The notes under the pieces: model-generated
Seen by the model: only the letters and a program-made list of their open reading frames with translations
What the model was told of the DNA's origin: nothing
Databases searched by the model: none
Shown: piece by piece, positions 51,606-63,344 of the stretch
Numbering within the stretch: position 1 is the stretch's first letter
Layout: every line of letters starts with the position of its first letter
Made by a program: the position numbers and the translations under genes
Source of the DNA: Cyanodermella asteris
Lineage: Eukaryota > Ascomycota > Lecanoromycetes > Ostropales > Stictidaceae
Direction: 5' to 3'
DNA: 64,000 nucleotides
Assembly: GCA_900618795.1 (NCBI GenBank)
Contig: UYJD01000008.1
Coordinates: 1,364,568 to 1,428,567 of the forward strand

Positions 51606-53717
51606 CTAGTTGTCCAAAGCAAGCAGCGCAAAGTGCCCACCAACAACAGGCCTTGCATAAAACTGGCCCTGCGGCGCATAATCGCCAGGCGCCTGAACAT
51701 CATTCAAATCCGTCATCGGCTTGCTGGTCGGGGTGTCATTGATCCACTGCGCCAACCTCTCAATCAGCGTCTTCTGCACATCACCGCTCGCCGCCGCCGC
51801 CGCAAACATCATCCAATCATTCTTGCATCCGCGCCCTCCCGTCCGGCTATCGAGCGGCAACCCGTACTTCTGCATCTGGCTCGGGTAGAACTTGTTCTGC
51901 ACGTCGTACACCTTCTGCGGCACCAAGCCCAAGCCCAGCAACTTGTCGGCGTACAGATTGTACAGCGTCAGCCACGAGTCCTCGTTGCCGAACTCGAGGA
52001 GCGCCTTGGTCGGGTTGCTCGCGTCGTCGAACGCGAGCGTGTTCAGCCGATCGATGTACGACGTCGCGATGCCGGAGAAGTTCTTCGCGTCGTCGGCGTG
52101 GCCCGTCAGGTTGGCAATCTGCGCCATGGCGCCGATGCCGATGACGCCCTTGTACGCCAGGTTCGTGCTGTTGGTCAGCGGACCGGCAAAGTCGTCCGTC
52201 GTCAGCTGCGACTCCTGGTCCAGCGCAAACTGCACCAGGTAGCCGGTCCAGCGCTTGAGGATGTCGTAGTGCCGCTTCAGATACGCCACGTCGTCGGATT
52301 TCTTGTAGTACGCGTACGTCATGACGAGCATGTTGCTCGATTCCTCCAGCGGCATCTTCTCGTCTTTGCCGTCCCGGTGGCCCGTCGCGTTCGGGTACGA
52401 TCCGCCGAGATCGTGCATCGCCCACGGGTTCGAATATTGTCCCGACTCCTGGTTTTCGAACAGCGGGTCCACCAGCAGCTTCGCGTACGTGTGGATCGCG
52501 TACAGGAAGATCGGGATGGCCGGGTAGATGACGTCGACGGTCTGGATGTTGCCGTCCGAGGAGATCTCCTTGAGGAACAGGTACGGCTTGCTGGTGTTGC
52601 CCGCGAGCTGGACCCCGGCGAAAGCCTGGCGGGCGGACAGCGTGGTGATGGTGGAGAGGGCGTCGCCGCCAGCCTTCTTGGCGTCCCCTGAAAATTTGCT
52701 GTCAATGGCGTCCGCGGCGGTGCTGGCGGTGGAAAAGTCTTTGTGGAACCAGCTGAGCGCTGAGAGCTCGTCTGCAAAGTAGCTGGTCCAGAGCGAGGGG
52801 AGCGAGACGACGCCGGTTTGGCCGGCGAACTGGATCGCTTGTTGCTGGTAGAGGCCCATGGTGAAGAGGCGGGATACCGCGCCGGAGCCGACTTTGCCCA
52901 GGTCGTATGCGAGGCCCATGACGGGGTAGTTGTCGCCGGCGGTGCGGTAATTGGTGTCTTGGGCGTTGGTCAGCTTGCCGTTGTTGGCGAACTGGCCGCG
53001 GACATCCGTGTCGGCGCCAGATTGGTAGGTAGAGCCGTCGGCTTTGGGCCCGGCCCAGTACCAGTTGCCCCATTCGGCCTTGTCGAGGTTAGATACGCCG
53101 GAAGGTTTGGGTGACTCGCTGAAGAGGAGCTGGGTCTGACGGTGGAGTTTGTGGTAGACGACCTCGTCGGTGTTGTTGTAACTCCATTCGAGGACGGCCT
53201 TGGGATCGCCGGTGGCCCATTCCGCACTGATGTCCGTGTACAGCTGCACGTCGTGTTGATTATTGTCGGTAGACGAGACCTCGATGTTGACGTATGACGA
53301 AACGAGAGAAGCTCTCTGCTGGTCATCGGGGCTGATCGGTGAGAGGAATGTCGTTTTGATCTGAACGGGGCCAGCGCTCGAGACGAAGACACTGCGGGTC
53401 GAGGTGTAGTTCAGCGACTGCTGTCTGACCTGAGTAAGGCCGGTGGTTCGCTGGGAAGGGAAGCCCATGAACTCGTAGGCCTTGCCGTCGACGCGAATGA
53501 TGCCAGCCATGGCGTTGATGTTACCAGACCAGTGCTCCTGCCATCTTCCGTGAAGGAGTCCACCGTTGCCGTCGTCTTTGCCAGCAAATTGCCAGGTGTT
53601 GAGGTAGGGCGACCTGACGGTCAAAGGAACTGCTGGCGGTCTCGCAGGCGAGAACGTCGAGTCGGCAGCAGCTAATGCCGCCGTGGCGAAAGCCACAAAG
53701 AGGCTAGAAAACTGCAT
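51606..53717 (-). CDS. gtaA: Secreted glutaminase, GtaA type
   Basis: An extracellular or cell-wall L-glutaminase of the Aspergillus GtaA family (glutaminase A; DUF4965/DUF5127/DUF1793-type architecture), converting Gln to Glu and ammonia. Single exon, 703 residues. A signal peptide covers residues 1-19 (MQFSSLFVAFATAALAAA). Family blocks include VPLTVRSPYLNTW, LHGRWQEHWSG, VQLYTDISAEWATG, the central AYDLGKVGSG, YPAIPIFLYA, PWAMHDLGGSYPNATGH and, near the C-terminus, the DSRTGGRGCKNDW segment. Several N-glycosylation sequons are present. The ATG at 53717 begins the signal peptide; the GTG codon before it is not a likely start. The length is typical and no break is seen. Confidence 0.92.
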   Translation of the reverse strand: MQFSSLFVAFATAALAAADSTFSPARPPAVPLTVRSPYLNTWQFAGKDDGNGGLLHGRWQEHWSGNINAMAGIIRVDGKAYEFMGFPSQRTTGLTQVRQQSLNYTSTRSVFVSSAGPVQIKTTFLSPISPDDQQRASLVSSYVNIEVSSTDNNQHDVQLYTDISAEWATGDPKAVLEWSYNNTDEVVYHKLHRQTQLLFSESPKPSGVSNLDKAEWGNWYWAGPKADGSTYQSGADTDVRGQFANNGKLTNAQDTNYRTAGDNYPVMGLAYDLGKVGSGAVSRLFTMGLYQQQAIQFAGQTGVVSLPSLWTSYFADELSALSWFHKDFSTASTAADAIDSKFSGDAKKAGGDALSTITTLSARQAFAGVQLAGNTSKPYLFLKEISSDGNIQTVDVIYPAIPIFLYAIHTYAKLLVDPLFENQESGQYSNPWAMHDLGGSYPNATGHRDGKDEKMPLEESSNMLVMTYAYYKKSDDVAYLKRHYDILKRWTGYLVQFALDQESQLTTDDFAGPLTNSTNLAYKGVIGIGAMAQIANLTGHADDAKNFSGIATSYIDRLNTLAFDDASNPTKALLEFGNEDSWLTLYNLYADKLLGLGLVPQKVYDVQNKFYPSQMQKYGLPLDSRTGGRGCKNDWMMFAAAAASGDVQKTLIERLAQWINDTPTSKPMTDLNDVQAPGDYAPQGQFYARPVVGGHFALLALDN

Positions 53718-56386
53718 CACTATATACTAGACCAAGGCTCAACCTCGATACTTCGATAGGATAGGACAAGGAATACTTGCAGCGAGAACGCTCAGCGAAC
53801 TCGAACACGACAAGTCATACGAAGTAAAGCAGAAAATGCCTATCAATGAAGCGCAAAAAGATTGAATGAATCGAGAGTCCAAATACAAAGCAGACAAAGG
53901 GATGAATGCAAGTACATATACAAAGGAGACAATAAGCCCAGTGAGCGCATGGCAGATCAGCACCAACTGCACGGCACGTTGCAGTCTGTTGCAAGTTGGA
54001 ATCAGAGCCGGTGGTAGGAGAACTCGACGATGTTCCATGATCGTCACGCCCCCAACATAGGGCGAAGTAAACGTCGAAAAGAAGCGGAAAGGAATGCCAT
54101 TAGAAGGCTATGACCCACCATTGGGGCGCAAGAGCAGCAGACCGCTATGAGCTCGAGTCGTGTTCTTTGAGTAGCTCACGAATGATTGGCCGAGTGGTTT
54201 CTCCGTAGTGTCATTGGTTTCGCTGGGACATGGTCGTCTCAGACCTGACCGATGCGCTACCCCAGCCCTGAGGAATCGGAGAACAGGCTCTGAAACAAAT
54301 TCTGCATGCTGCAGATTGCGCGATGTGGGTTAGGTTGTCACACAGGGCCGGCAAGCTCGATCCGTAAGGAAATGCGTCGACTCGCAGATTGGGAAATGTC
54401 ACCATTTCAGTAGTGGTGCTGCTGCTGGACTCTCGCCTGCGGGCCTGCCAGCCTTGTTGTCCGTGTTTCTTCGCGACGAATCGTGAGAGCCTGACCCTCG
54501 ACAAGTGCAAACTTCAGCAGGATTCTGCTCGGAGCCAATGCTGCCCGCAGAACCGGTCAGAAGCTTAGCACAGCCATATCCGGCATGCAACGTCAAGCAG
54601 TAGCGGACGACAATCGACAGAACGACGCAACGTAGACGCCGCAGATGACACGGCGCAGACCTCCGCAAGCTTGTTGCTCACAAAAGCTCACGCCGTCAAG
54701 GTGGTGTCGAGAGAATAGCATTAAGGCGCTAGCCATCAATATGGAGCCTGGTTGGACGTTACAGCAAACTGCAAACGGCAACAGAATACGTGTCCCTGTC
54801 GAAGTTTGAAAACAATGGAAAACCCATGCAAAGCCACGCACCATCTGGAGATACCAACTGGAACGGGCCCCTCAGCACCCATAACTTCCTAACCGTCGCT
54901 CCACTCCCAGCGCTTCGCGCTGAAGGACATCCTCAGTCATCATAACCAGAACCCTAATGCTCGCTGCACTCGCCCTAACCAAGTGCCTCGGGGCTTTCCA
55001 GGTGGTGCTCCAAGTAGTATGTGGCTTGGCCGGGTCTTCATTCTGTCTCAGACTCCGACGGGGTCTTGTACTCTCTTACCAAAACTGCAAAGTCGGCATG
55101 TCAGAGTATCGATCGAGGGTGACGTCGAAGGCTGTGTGTGGCCGAAGTTCACTCAATCCAGCATTTGCCCCCGGCTCAGCCACAACGGCTTTATCCTAGT
55201 GTTCCATTGATTGGGTGATCTCCTCGTCACACAGCCCTCCGTGTCTGTTACAGCTAACAGACACATTCGGCAGCCGTTTCCATATCGTCAGGCTTTCGAA
55301 CCTAGCCTTGTGTGCTTGCAACACGGGGCCATGCGCCCGAGTCTGCGGTTGGCCAATCTCGAGAGATGCACGATTCCGGTGGTGTCCAGTGATGGCACCG
55401 TGAAAGCCGGGGGCGGATGAACTTGGTTCATGACGCGATCTTTTCAATTGAAAGAAGAAAACAGTAACGTATGCACCCGACAAGAGTGTGCCGAGCCGTC
55501 AAATCGTACGATCTGGGCCAGTAACTATGGAAAGCCGAGAGCAAGCTCGTGGTGCCAGACGTCGTCTGGCTCAATTTGATTTCGTTGTCGAAACGCACCA
55601 TGGTGACTATCGTCAGACATAATTAGTTGTGACGATGAACGGAATTTTCTGTCCATCTCTTCTCGGGCTTGCTGCCGGTGGAAACGCTGCCGTTGTACTG
55701 CCATTCTCGGTTGACCAATATTTTAAGGCGTGAAATAGTTTTGCCGGTACTTTCGATCGCTCACCGACACCACGGGTTCAGCACATCTGTCCCAACGAAC
55801 AAATATTGTGTACAAGCATGACAAAGGAACATAGCATGTAGTCCAAATAAGGTCTCAATGAATTACGTGCCGCTGCCAGGCCCATTCGTTCTGTGGCTGA
55901 CTCAAGCATCGCATCTGCGTCCCCCGTAGGAAGTGTATACGAGGTGAACCGAAACGCGTCTCTCAACTACTCAGCTCTACAACAAAAAGAAAAAAGAAAT
56001 CGTCTTCATAAAGCTACAGCCTCAGTGCAAAGGGTCTGGCTTGATGGAGTAAGAGCGCTGACAAAGTCATTGAAAATCTTTTGCTTTCAATTACTAAAAT
56101 ACATTGGGTCATCCAACCTGAATCTCAATCCAGGCGGGTTCACTTGGTCGGGTCGTCTCCAATGGTTATCATAAGCCAAAAAAAGAAAGCAACGCCCACA
56201 ATGCAATGACCCATCTATGCGGTATGATAATTCCCAGTTCCCATCTCGAATTGGGACCCCTAAACGCCGTTTTAAACGATATGTTGTTGCTGCAGTTGCT
56301 GTAGACGTTCGTCCCCCTTTTAGTGGGTATTCATTTCAAGCCCGCCGGGGACGGCGGTTGTTTGCGGTCTCTCCTCAGCTGTCACT
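53718..56386. other. Long intergenic region, glutaminase promoter and CCH1 3' flank
   Basis: 2.7 kb between two minus-strand genes. A hydrophobic 102-codon reading (53739-54047, minus) lies directly upstream of the glutaminase start and cannot be supported as a gene. A perfect inverted repeat GCCAGACG/CGTCTGGC occurs at 55554-55570. No tRNA or transposon recognised. Confidence 0.5.
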
Positions 56387-59300
56387 TCACACCTCTTCGG
56401 TCATGTTGCTGGCGCCAGCACCACTCGGGCCCGGGCCCGGTCCTGGAGGATGTGGCGGCATGCCGCTCACGTCACTTTTCCCTCGTGTTCGTCTCTTTTG
56501 TGTCTGTTTTCGCGTTGTGAATGATCGTTTAATACTCTCTCCCCACGCACTATTATCGAAGACATCCATATGGTTCATAGTGCCAACGCTGCTCTTCTGT
56601 CGTCTGTGTCTCTGCGACTGGCCGCGTGTTGCGTCCTCTTCGCCCAAGCCTTCGCTCCTCACACTGCTCTGTCGCTGTGCGGTAGGACCAGCAAAGCGAC
56701 CTGCAGAGCCATCGTACAAGCTGAAAGGATCGATCGACTCTTGGACCGATGGACGGCGGTTGGGGGAGAGGTTCGGTGAAGGCTGTATGCTGCCAGAGCG
56801 CGAAGGCGAGCTGCCCGTTGAGTACGCACGGTCGCGGGCTCGTGTTGGGGAGTTGTCGTAGGATCGCAGCGTGTTGCTGCGGCTTCGTACGGTGCTGCTG
56901 TAGCTCAAGTCTTCGCCCTCGCCTGGTAGAAATAGACCGAAGCCTGCACGCCCGCCTGGAGATGCGTCTGCGGGCATTAAGCTCGAGGATGCCCTGGCGC
57001 TGAAGGGCGACGCATCTTCGGGGAATGTAGAGACTTGCGGGCTGAGAGCATCTTCTTCGACAATGATCTCTGGCACTGCGAACTGTGGAATATGGACCAT
57101 GCGCGCGTTGTCTCCACCACCTCTCTTCCTTCGGAATTGGCGTGACCAATATAGGGTGTCGAAAAAACCGATTACAATTCGGCGATTGACTTCTTCTTCG
57201 ACACGTTGTAGTCTGTAGCGTCTTCGTAGAAACTCTTCCAGCCTGAGCGAACGGCTGTCCATGATGACGTTGTAGTGAGCTAGAATCATCAGACAGGACG
57301 TGAAAGATATTCCTCGGTCTGGATCTGCAGAGACAAGGACCTCCTGAGAGAACACATTGAGTCGTTGACGACGTCTGCGGATCTCATCGACATTGATCGT
57401 GCGCAGTCTGTCGTTCAATTTTGCGAGGTCAATACCTTCAACGATTCCTGGTACCTTTTTGTCCGGCCGCCAATTGTCCACCTTGCAGTCTTCGAGGATG
57501 GCGCCTACGGTATGATCGCCATCATATATTCGCATCTCGAAAACACCGGACAATTCACCAAGAAGTTTAGGAAACGCTTCCTTGCTGATGTATCCGGTAC
57601 CGTTGGGGTCAAAGGTCGCCCAAGCTTGCTTGAACCGCCTCGTTTCTTCTCTGCTGACAAGAGAGTGACCGCTGCTACGTTGGTACACATACGAGAAACT
57701 CTCGAAGATGAGCGAGACGAACAAGGACACGAAGATGTACATGCTATTGAGAGGTCAGCATTCCTTACAGTCAAAGTTGACGAGATTCGTCATACCTGAT
57801 CAAGTTCCAGAGGACGAAGAGGACCCTTGCCCAGTTTGCGCTTCCACAATCGCTTTTGTAGAAATTGCTGTCTTGGACGCAAGTTGGCGGAACGGCCAGG
57901 GCAAAGTCCTCCATGATCTGGTTCCAGCCTTCTCCAGTGCTCATCCTAAAAAGAAGAATAAGTGCCTTTGGAACCGTACGCAGGTTCAGATTGGCCTTCT
58001 CCATCGACATGAATTTGGTGAGGCCCAGTGTCTGGTTCATGGCTATCGCGAATACCAGGAATAGCACAAACCAGGTTGCCAATAGATTAGCGATTGCCGT
58101 TATTGAGGCGGCTGCGGTCTTGAATAGTTGATCCAGGGCATTGTTGCGTGGAATGAGAAGGAGCGCTAAGCTGACGAGAAAGAGCTTGTGGAGCCACACT
58201 ACCGGCGAATCAGAGCTACTAGTCTTTCTGAAGCCGACTGCGAGAATAGTTGTAATGAGAGCTCCTCCCACCGAGAGTACCGAGTAGACATCCCACGAAC
58301 TTTTTCGAAACCTTTGAAACGTCAAGCCGGTGATTCTAATGATGATGTTGGCTGTCAGAAGAAGGATGATTATCAGGAAGACACCATCTCGTGCATATTC
58401 CATGTCATCAATCGTTGGATAGAACTCAATGGTAAGGAGTGCGAGATGGAACGTTAGCAGGAAAGTGATTGTGCGATGCCATATTCCATGTTTCTTCACA
58501 GCGATCTTGTAGCACCAATCCTTCCACCTCTGGTCTGGTTGATTTTGTGGCCTCTTGGATGGCGAAATGCGACGCAACAATTTTCGCAGCTCCAACCACG
58601 AACGTTGGTCCGCCGTCAGGAAAGCCACACCGGTCTGTTCAGTGTAGTTCCGCATGAAGACGGAGATGAAGAGAGTACCAACGAAGACGGTGCTCAGTAG
58701 GTTGAAGATGACAAAGAACACGGCGTTTCCTTGCGCAGCGAATGGTTGTGGCACTAGACCGACCGAAGTGGCAGACATACCACTCCACATGACATCTATC
58801 CAGCCCTCCTGGGACACGATTTGGAAAAGAATGAAGAGCGAGTTCTTGAAGTCGTCAAAGTCGTAGTATGGGTTTTTCGCCTGACGAGGCGCGTAGACCT
58901 CCCAAACGTACGGCGTGCTCATGTATTCGCCGACACACTGAGTTGTAAGATTGATCTGCTGGATTTGCCAACCAGGATCGCTGAAGTCTGTGCTGTAGGT
59001 GAGCCCTGGATCGTTGCATTGCTCATATCGGCCATTGAACAGATTTACACCATAGATGGCGAAAGGGATGAGCAAACTGATGGAGACGAACCCAGCCGAA
59101 AGAACCTTCCAGCCACCCACTATGATGACAGAGTGAAATGTATCGCGAGCGCTGTTGCTGACGTTGAGCAAACGAAGAGCTCTGAGTGCCTTGAAAGCCC
59201 CCGCGCCTCGAGCAATGCCTTGGAGGTTCGCCAAAGACGTAATGATGCTGAGCCACAAGGTGAAGAGCACGACGGCGTCAATGATCCCCCATGTTCCTCG

Positions 59301-62300
59301 AAAGTAGGCATTTGGTGTGAAAAAGAAGCCGTCGGCGATGATCTTGACGATTGCCTCGGTAGTGAAGACTGTGGCAAAGTAGATGTCAGTCCACGTGAAC
59401 CAGTTGCGTCCAACCTTGTCCCAGCCGTTATGCTCGAACCAATTTCGTTGAAAGAGAGGGGTGACGATGATCGCGAGCATGACCATGCCGACAATATGGG
59501 CATAGATGAACGCGGAGAATGGGTACCAGAACCTCTTGTCTGGTTCTAGGCCTCCTCCCACGCGTTGGCTGCCTCGACCCGGTGCAACGAGTTTCTGGCA
59601 AATACGGCGAACAGGATTATTGACCTCAAAGATCCACATCGAAACGTTGTATCGAGGGTGGTCGATCAAGTACTTCCTCTGTGCAGCTTTGCGACTCTCA
59701 GCTGCTTGCTGTATTTCCTGGGCCAAGGTTCGAGGGTCGAGATCTTCATATGGTCGTGAGAAGGCCAATGATGAGTAGAAAGGATTGTCCCCGCCAGTCA
59801 CAAATGAAACAAGCTTGTCCCAGGCCCTGAATACAAAGTTGCGGCTTGCTTTTGTTGTAGGATTAATGGTTCCACCTGTATCTTCGCCCTCGTCCCCCAT
59901 CGCTTCAAGTTGCTCGTCGAGGAAGTCTCTCACCACAGTATCTTTGAACATCTCGATGGTCGCTGGCCCGTAGTCGATGGGATCTCGCTTGGCAACGCTT
60001 TTGCCAAGACCAAACACTGTGTATACGAGAGTAGAAAGCGAAAGACTGTCGTACGACGATCCTGAGAGCTCCTTCTGTTGTAGAAAGGCTTTCACCTGCT
60101 CTAATCGTTTCGTATCTTCATCGACGTCAAAATTTTCTTGAATGACCGCAATAAACATGTTGAGGATGATGAAGTTTGCAAATATGAACCAGAGAACGAA
60201 GAACAAGGCACTGATCCAGGCTGTGTTGTACTGATTCTGATATTGCTGCGCATTGTAGAGGATGAAAGTCCAGTTCTCGCTTGAGAGTACCTGGTACATG
60301 CCGAGGAAGGAGAGCCAAATATTGGCGAATGTGAAGCGGTTGTTGACGCCGTTCCAGTCGGTCTGGTCGATGTCTCCGGCCAAGATTTGGGACGCGAAGA
60401 TGGCCCCGATGAAAGTGACCAGAAACACGAAGACGATCAGATTCATGATACCCGACACATTGCCGAGCACCAGAAGAATGAGATCCCTGGTGATGGTGAT
60501 AGCAAGAATGACACGGTACACCCTGACGATCTGGAAAATCGTGAGCCAATCGTAGGGTGCGCCGGAATTCCTGATGGGAGGCAGTAAGATGATTGCAGTG
60601 ACAACTGCCAGGAAAAGGTCGACCCAATTTCGTCGCAAGCGGAAGAAGTTTCGCCAGTCGCTTACGAAACGCAAAATAATGTCGAGAAGGAGAAGAAGTG
60701 TCACTGCTGTCTCTGTATTGAAAATCAAGGCCGCCGTGTCGTCGTTCATTCTTGAGCTCCTCAGACACATGACAATTGTATCCAATGTGATCAGAAAAAT
60801 CCAGAACCAGAAAGTCTTGTCGTACAGTCTTTTGAAGGCAGTCTTCTTTCGCGGCTCAATCTCTTCTTCTTCCAACGGAGAGTCGTCGGCCGTGAACGCA
60901 CTGACCCTGCTTTCTTCGCGGATAATTTGAAAGGACGACGTGATGACGGCGATGAGCAAGTTGGTCATCCAGAAAGCGAGAACCACAATGCCGAGAATGA
61001 AGAAAACAGCTGCTCCGACGTAATCACTATCGGTCAGATAATAGAGAATGTCAGAATAGGTGTTCGAGCTCATAACAACGAAGACCATTTCCAATGCGTT
61101 TCCGATGTTGTCGAAGCTGACTGTGTTGTTGTAGGGATTCTGACCCTCAATGCATATCGACCGCTGCGGGCAAATGAAACCTTTGTATCGGCTTGTGCGG
61201 TTTTCGGCAGGTATCGTTCCAAACGTATGGTCTTTGTCCGTGGAATTCACCACGAAGGGTAAGGCTCGTGACGCGTTGTTTGGATCAAGAAAACCACCAC
61301 AGAATTGAAGGTTCTCTGGTCCCAAATTATTCGCGTACCAAACGCCGTTAGGGTTGTCGGGGCTTGGGTAATTCTTGCCATAATTCGACCATAGTTCGGG
61401 ATCGCCATAAGTACCGTCTAGCATTGCTTGGGTATTATCGCCGAACCAGACGCACGTTCGTCGCAGAGACGCTTTGAAGCTTTGAGCCGCGATGATGCCG
61501 AATAACAGCCAGAAAAAGCCGATCAGGAACGCGACGTTTAGGAGTGATGGCGCAGCTTTCTTCAGACTCCGGAGGATGATTGATGTTCCATTGGTCAGGT
61601 TGAGGAGTCTTGTGATGTGGAGACAGCTGAGCATCTGGAATACATAGACATGGCTTCTTGTCTGCGTTCCCAAAAGCCGTAAGATCAATGTTATCCAATA
61701 AGAAACCACGGCTAGGAACTCGATTCGGTTAAACGAATGCCGCATGAAGGCTCTTCTGGCAAGACGAACTCGCTGCGCGTCCGGACCACTGCCTGCGTCG
61801 CCTTCTTGAGCTTGCATCAGTGTGAAGGAGCGCATGATGCCGTGCTGACGAGGATCAGGCTGCTCAAGAGCGATGGGACGTCGATTCACAGAGACATGCC
61901 TTCCAGGTATTAGCATCTCCTTTGCTTTCCCAAAGGCAGCTTTCAGAAACGAAATATTCTGTGGCACGGTACTGTACTCGGCCGCATTCTTGATGAAGCC
62001 AGACACTATTATGCCGGCAACGATCTTGGCTGTGTAGACGCAGAAAAGTCCTAAGAGAATCCAATCCGCCCATGGCTGTTCTGTGGCTGGCCAATTCGAG
62101 TCTCGTTCTGTTGTGACGACAGATCTTCCTGCGCTGACAGCAAGGACGACTGTTTGCAGGAGAATGAGCAAAAAGAGCAACGGCTCAGTAACCGGATGAA
62201 CGAGCACGTTGCAAAGGAACAATCGTACCCTACTTTCGGGCCCAAATATACCCAACGTATGCCCCTTTAGTGGGTTTGTCTGCTGTTGCCACTTATGCGC

Positions 62301-63344
62301 ACGTTGGCCTGCGTACTGTAGAGGAGGAGCCTTTTCCATAGGCCGAATGCTCTCACGGTCGTAACTCGTCCTTGCATCGAAGTTGTACTCATCTGTCCCA
62401 CCATCGTGATCATAGATGGATGTGCTTTTTCTTGGCTGTTCTATAACATTAGGGTCGCTGCTCATGTTCACGACTCGAGTTGATATTTGCCGACCAAACT
62501 GTACAACAGCACTCACTGGCCTGTACAGGGAAATACTTCTCGCAAGGCTCACATTAGATGTACTCCGTCCATGTCCGGGTCGACTGGAGGCGAAGGCCCC
62601 CGGATCAAGAAGGCCTGTCGATCTTGATGGAGCGTGCGACGGCATTCGGTCGTGGGATTGTCCTGCTATGGGTAAGTTAGACCCACTTGGCCGCTGCTGA
62701 TTATGCACGTCTGTAAGTGGCGCCTCCTCCTCGAAATCCACCTGCTGGACCAACTCGAAATCGTCATCGCCACGGTGGCCAGGTTGTGATCGCGATCTCG
62801 ATCTCGATGGTGACTGAGAATCTTCCGGCACTCTCGTCCAATCTTGGTGGGGCATTGACAAATGGGACAACTCTGGCATGTCGTATCCGTCGTCGTGCTC
62901 CAAAGGTCCCCCAAACCCGAAGCCGTTTACAGCTACGAACTGCGTAATGTCCATAGGTGAGAGCTCGGGCTCTTCAATATTCGCGCCCCGGCCATCTTCC
63001 ACTCGCAGGGCCCGTGACACGCCCAATCTCGTTTGGTCGCTGCTGGACCTCTGCGCTTCCTCCGAGACAATCTGTCGATACCGCTCGTTGCCTCTGTTCG
63101 ACCTGCCCGAAAAACTTCCTAACCCACCAGCCCCGGCAACCCATCTCGAACCGCTCTGTATCCTGGGACTCTTAGGCCTCCCTCTTTCATCCTCGGACGC
63201 GCGCGGCAGATCTTGCAAAGGGATCGATGGTTGAGGAAGGCTCTGGGGTGGCCGCGGCGAGGAAGAACTGTCTGATCTGCTGGATTCCCCGCCCCCAGGC
63301 ATCGCGAAAGGCTCAGCCAGAGGGCGTTCACGACCGCCAGCCAA
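56387..63344 (-). CDS. CCH1: Voltage-gated calcium channel Cch1
   Basis: The pore-forming subunit of the fungal high-affinity Ca2+ uptake system (with Mid1) in the plasma membrane. Exons 63344-57796 and 57743-56387, with a 52-nt intron (donor GTATGA, acceptor CAATAG) restoring NLISMYIFVSLFVSLIFESF; about 2301 residues. Residues 1-365 are polar and Ser-rich. Four six-helix repeats start near 368, 835, 1268 and 1621. Pore-loop residues are MSSNTYSD (repeat I), LSSENWTF (II), VSQEGWID (III) and MSTGEGWNQ (IV), so the filter reads N/E/E/E rather than the E/E/E/E of animal channels. After repeat IV comes an EF-hand-like segment (TFDPNGTGYISKEAF, ~1895), then a 300-residue disordered tail. The long unbroken first exon (5.5 kb) is noteworthy. 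An alternative start at the fifteenth codon is possible. Confidence 0.95.

Noticed and set aside
53739-54047. 102-codon hydrophobic reading, minus strand, just upstream of the glutaminase
   Set aside because: Could be a small membrane protein, but it lies in the likely 5' leader or promoter of gtaA and has no recognised homolog; not supported.
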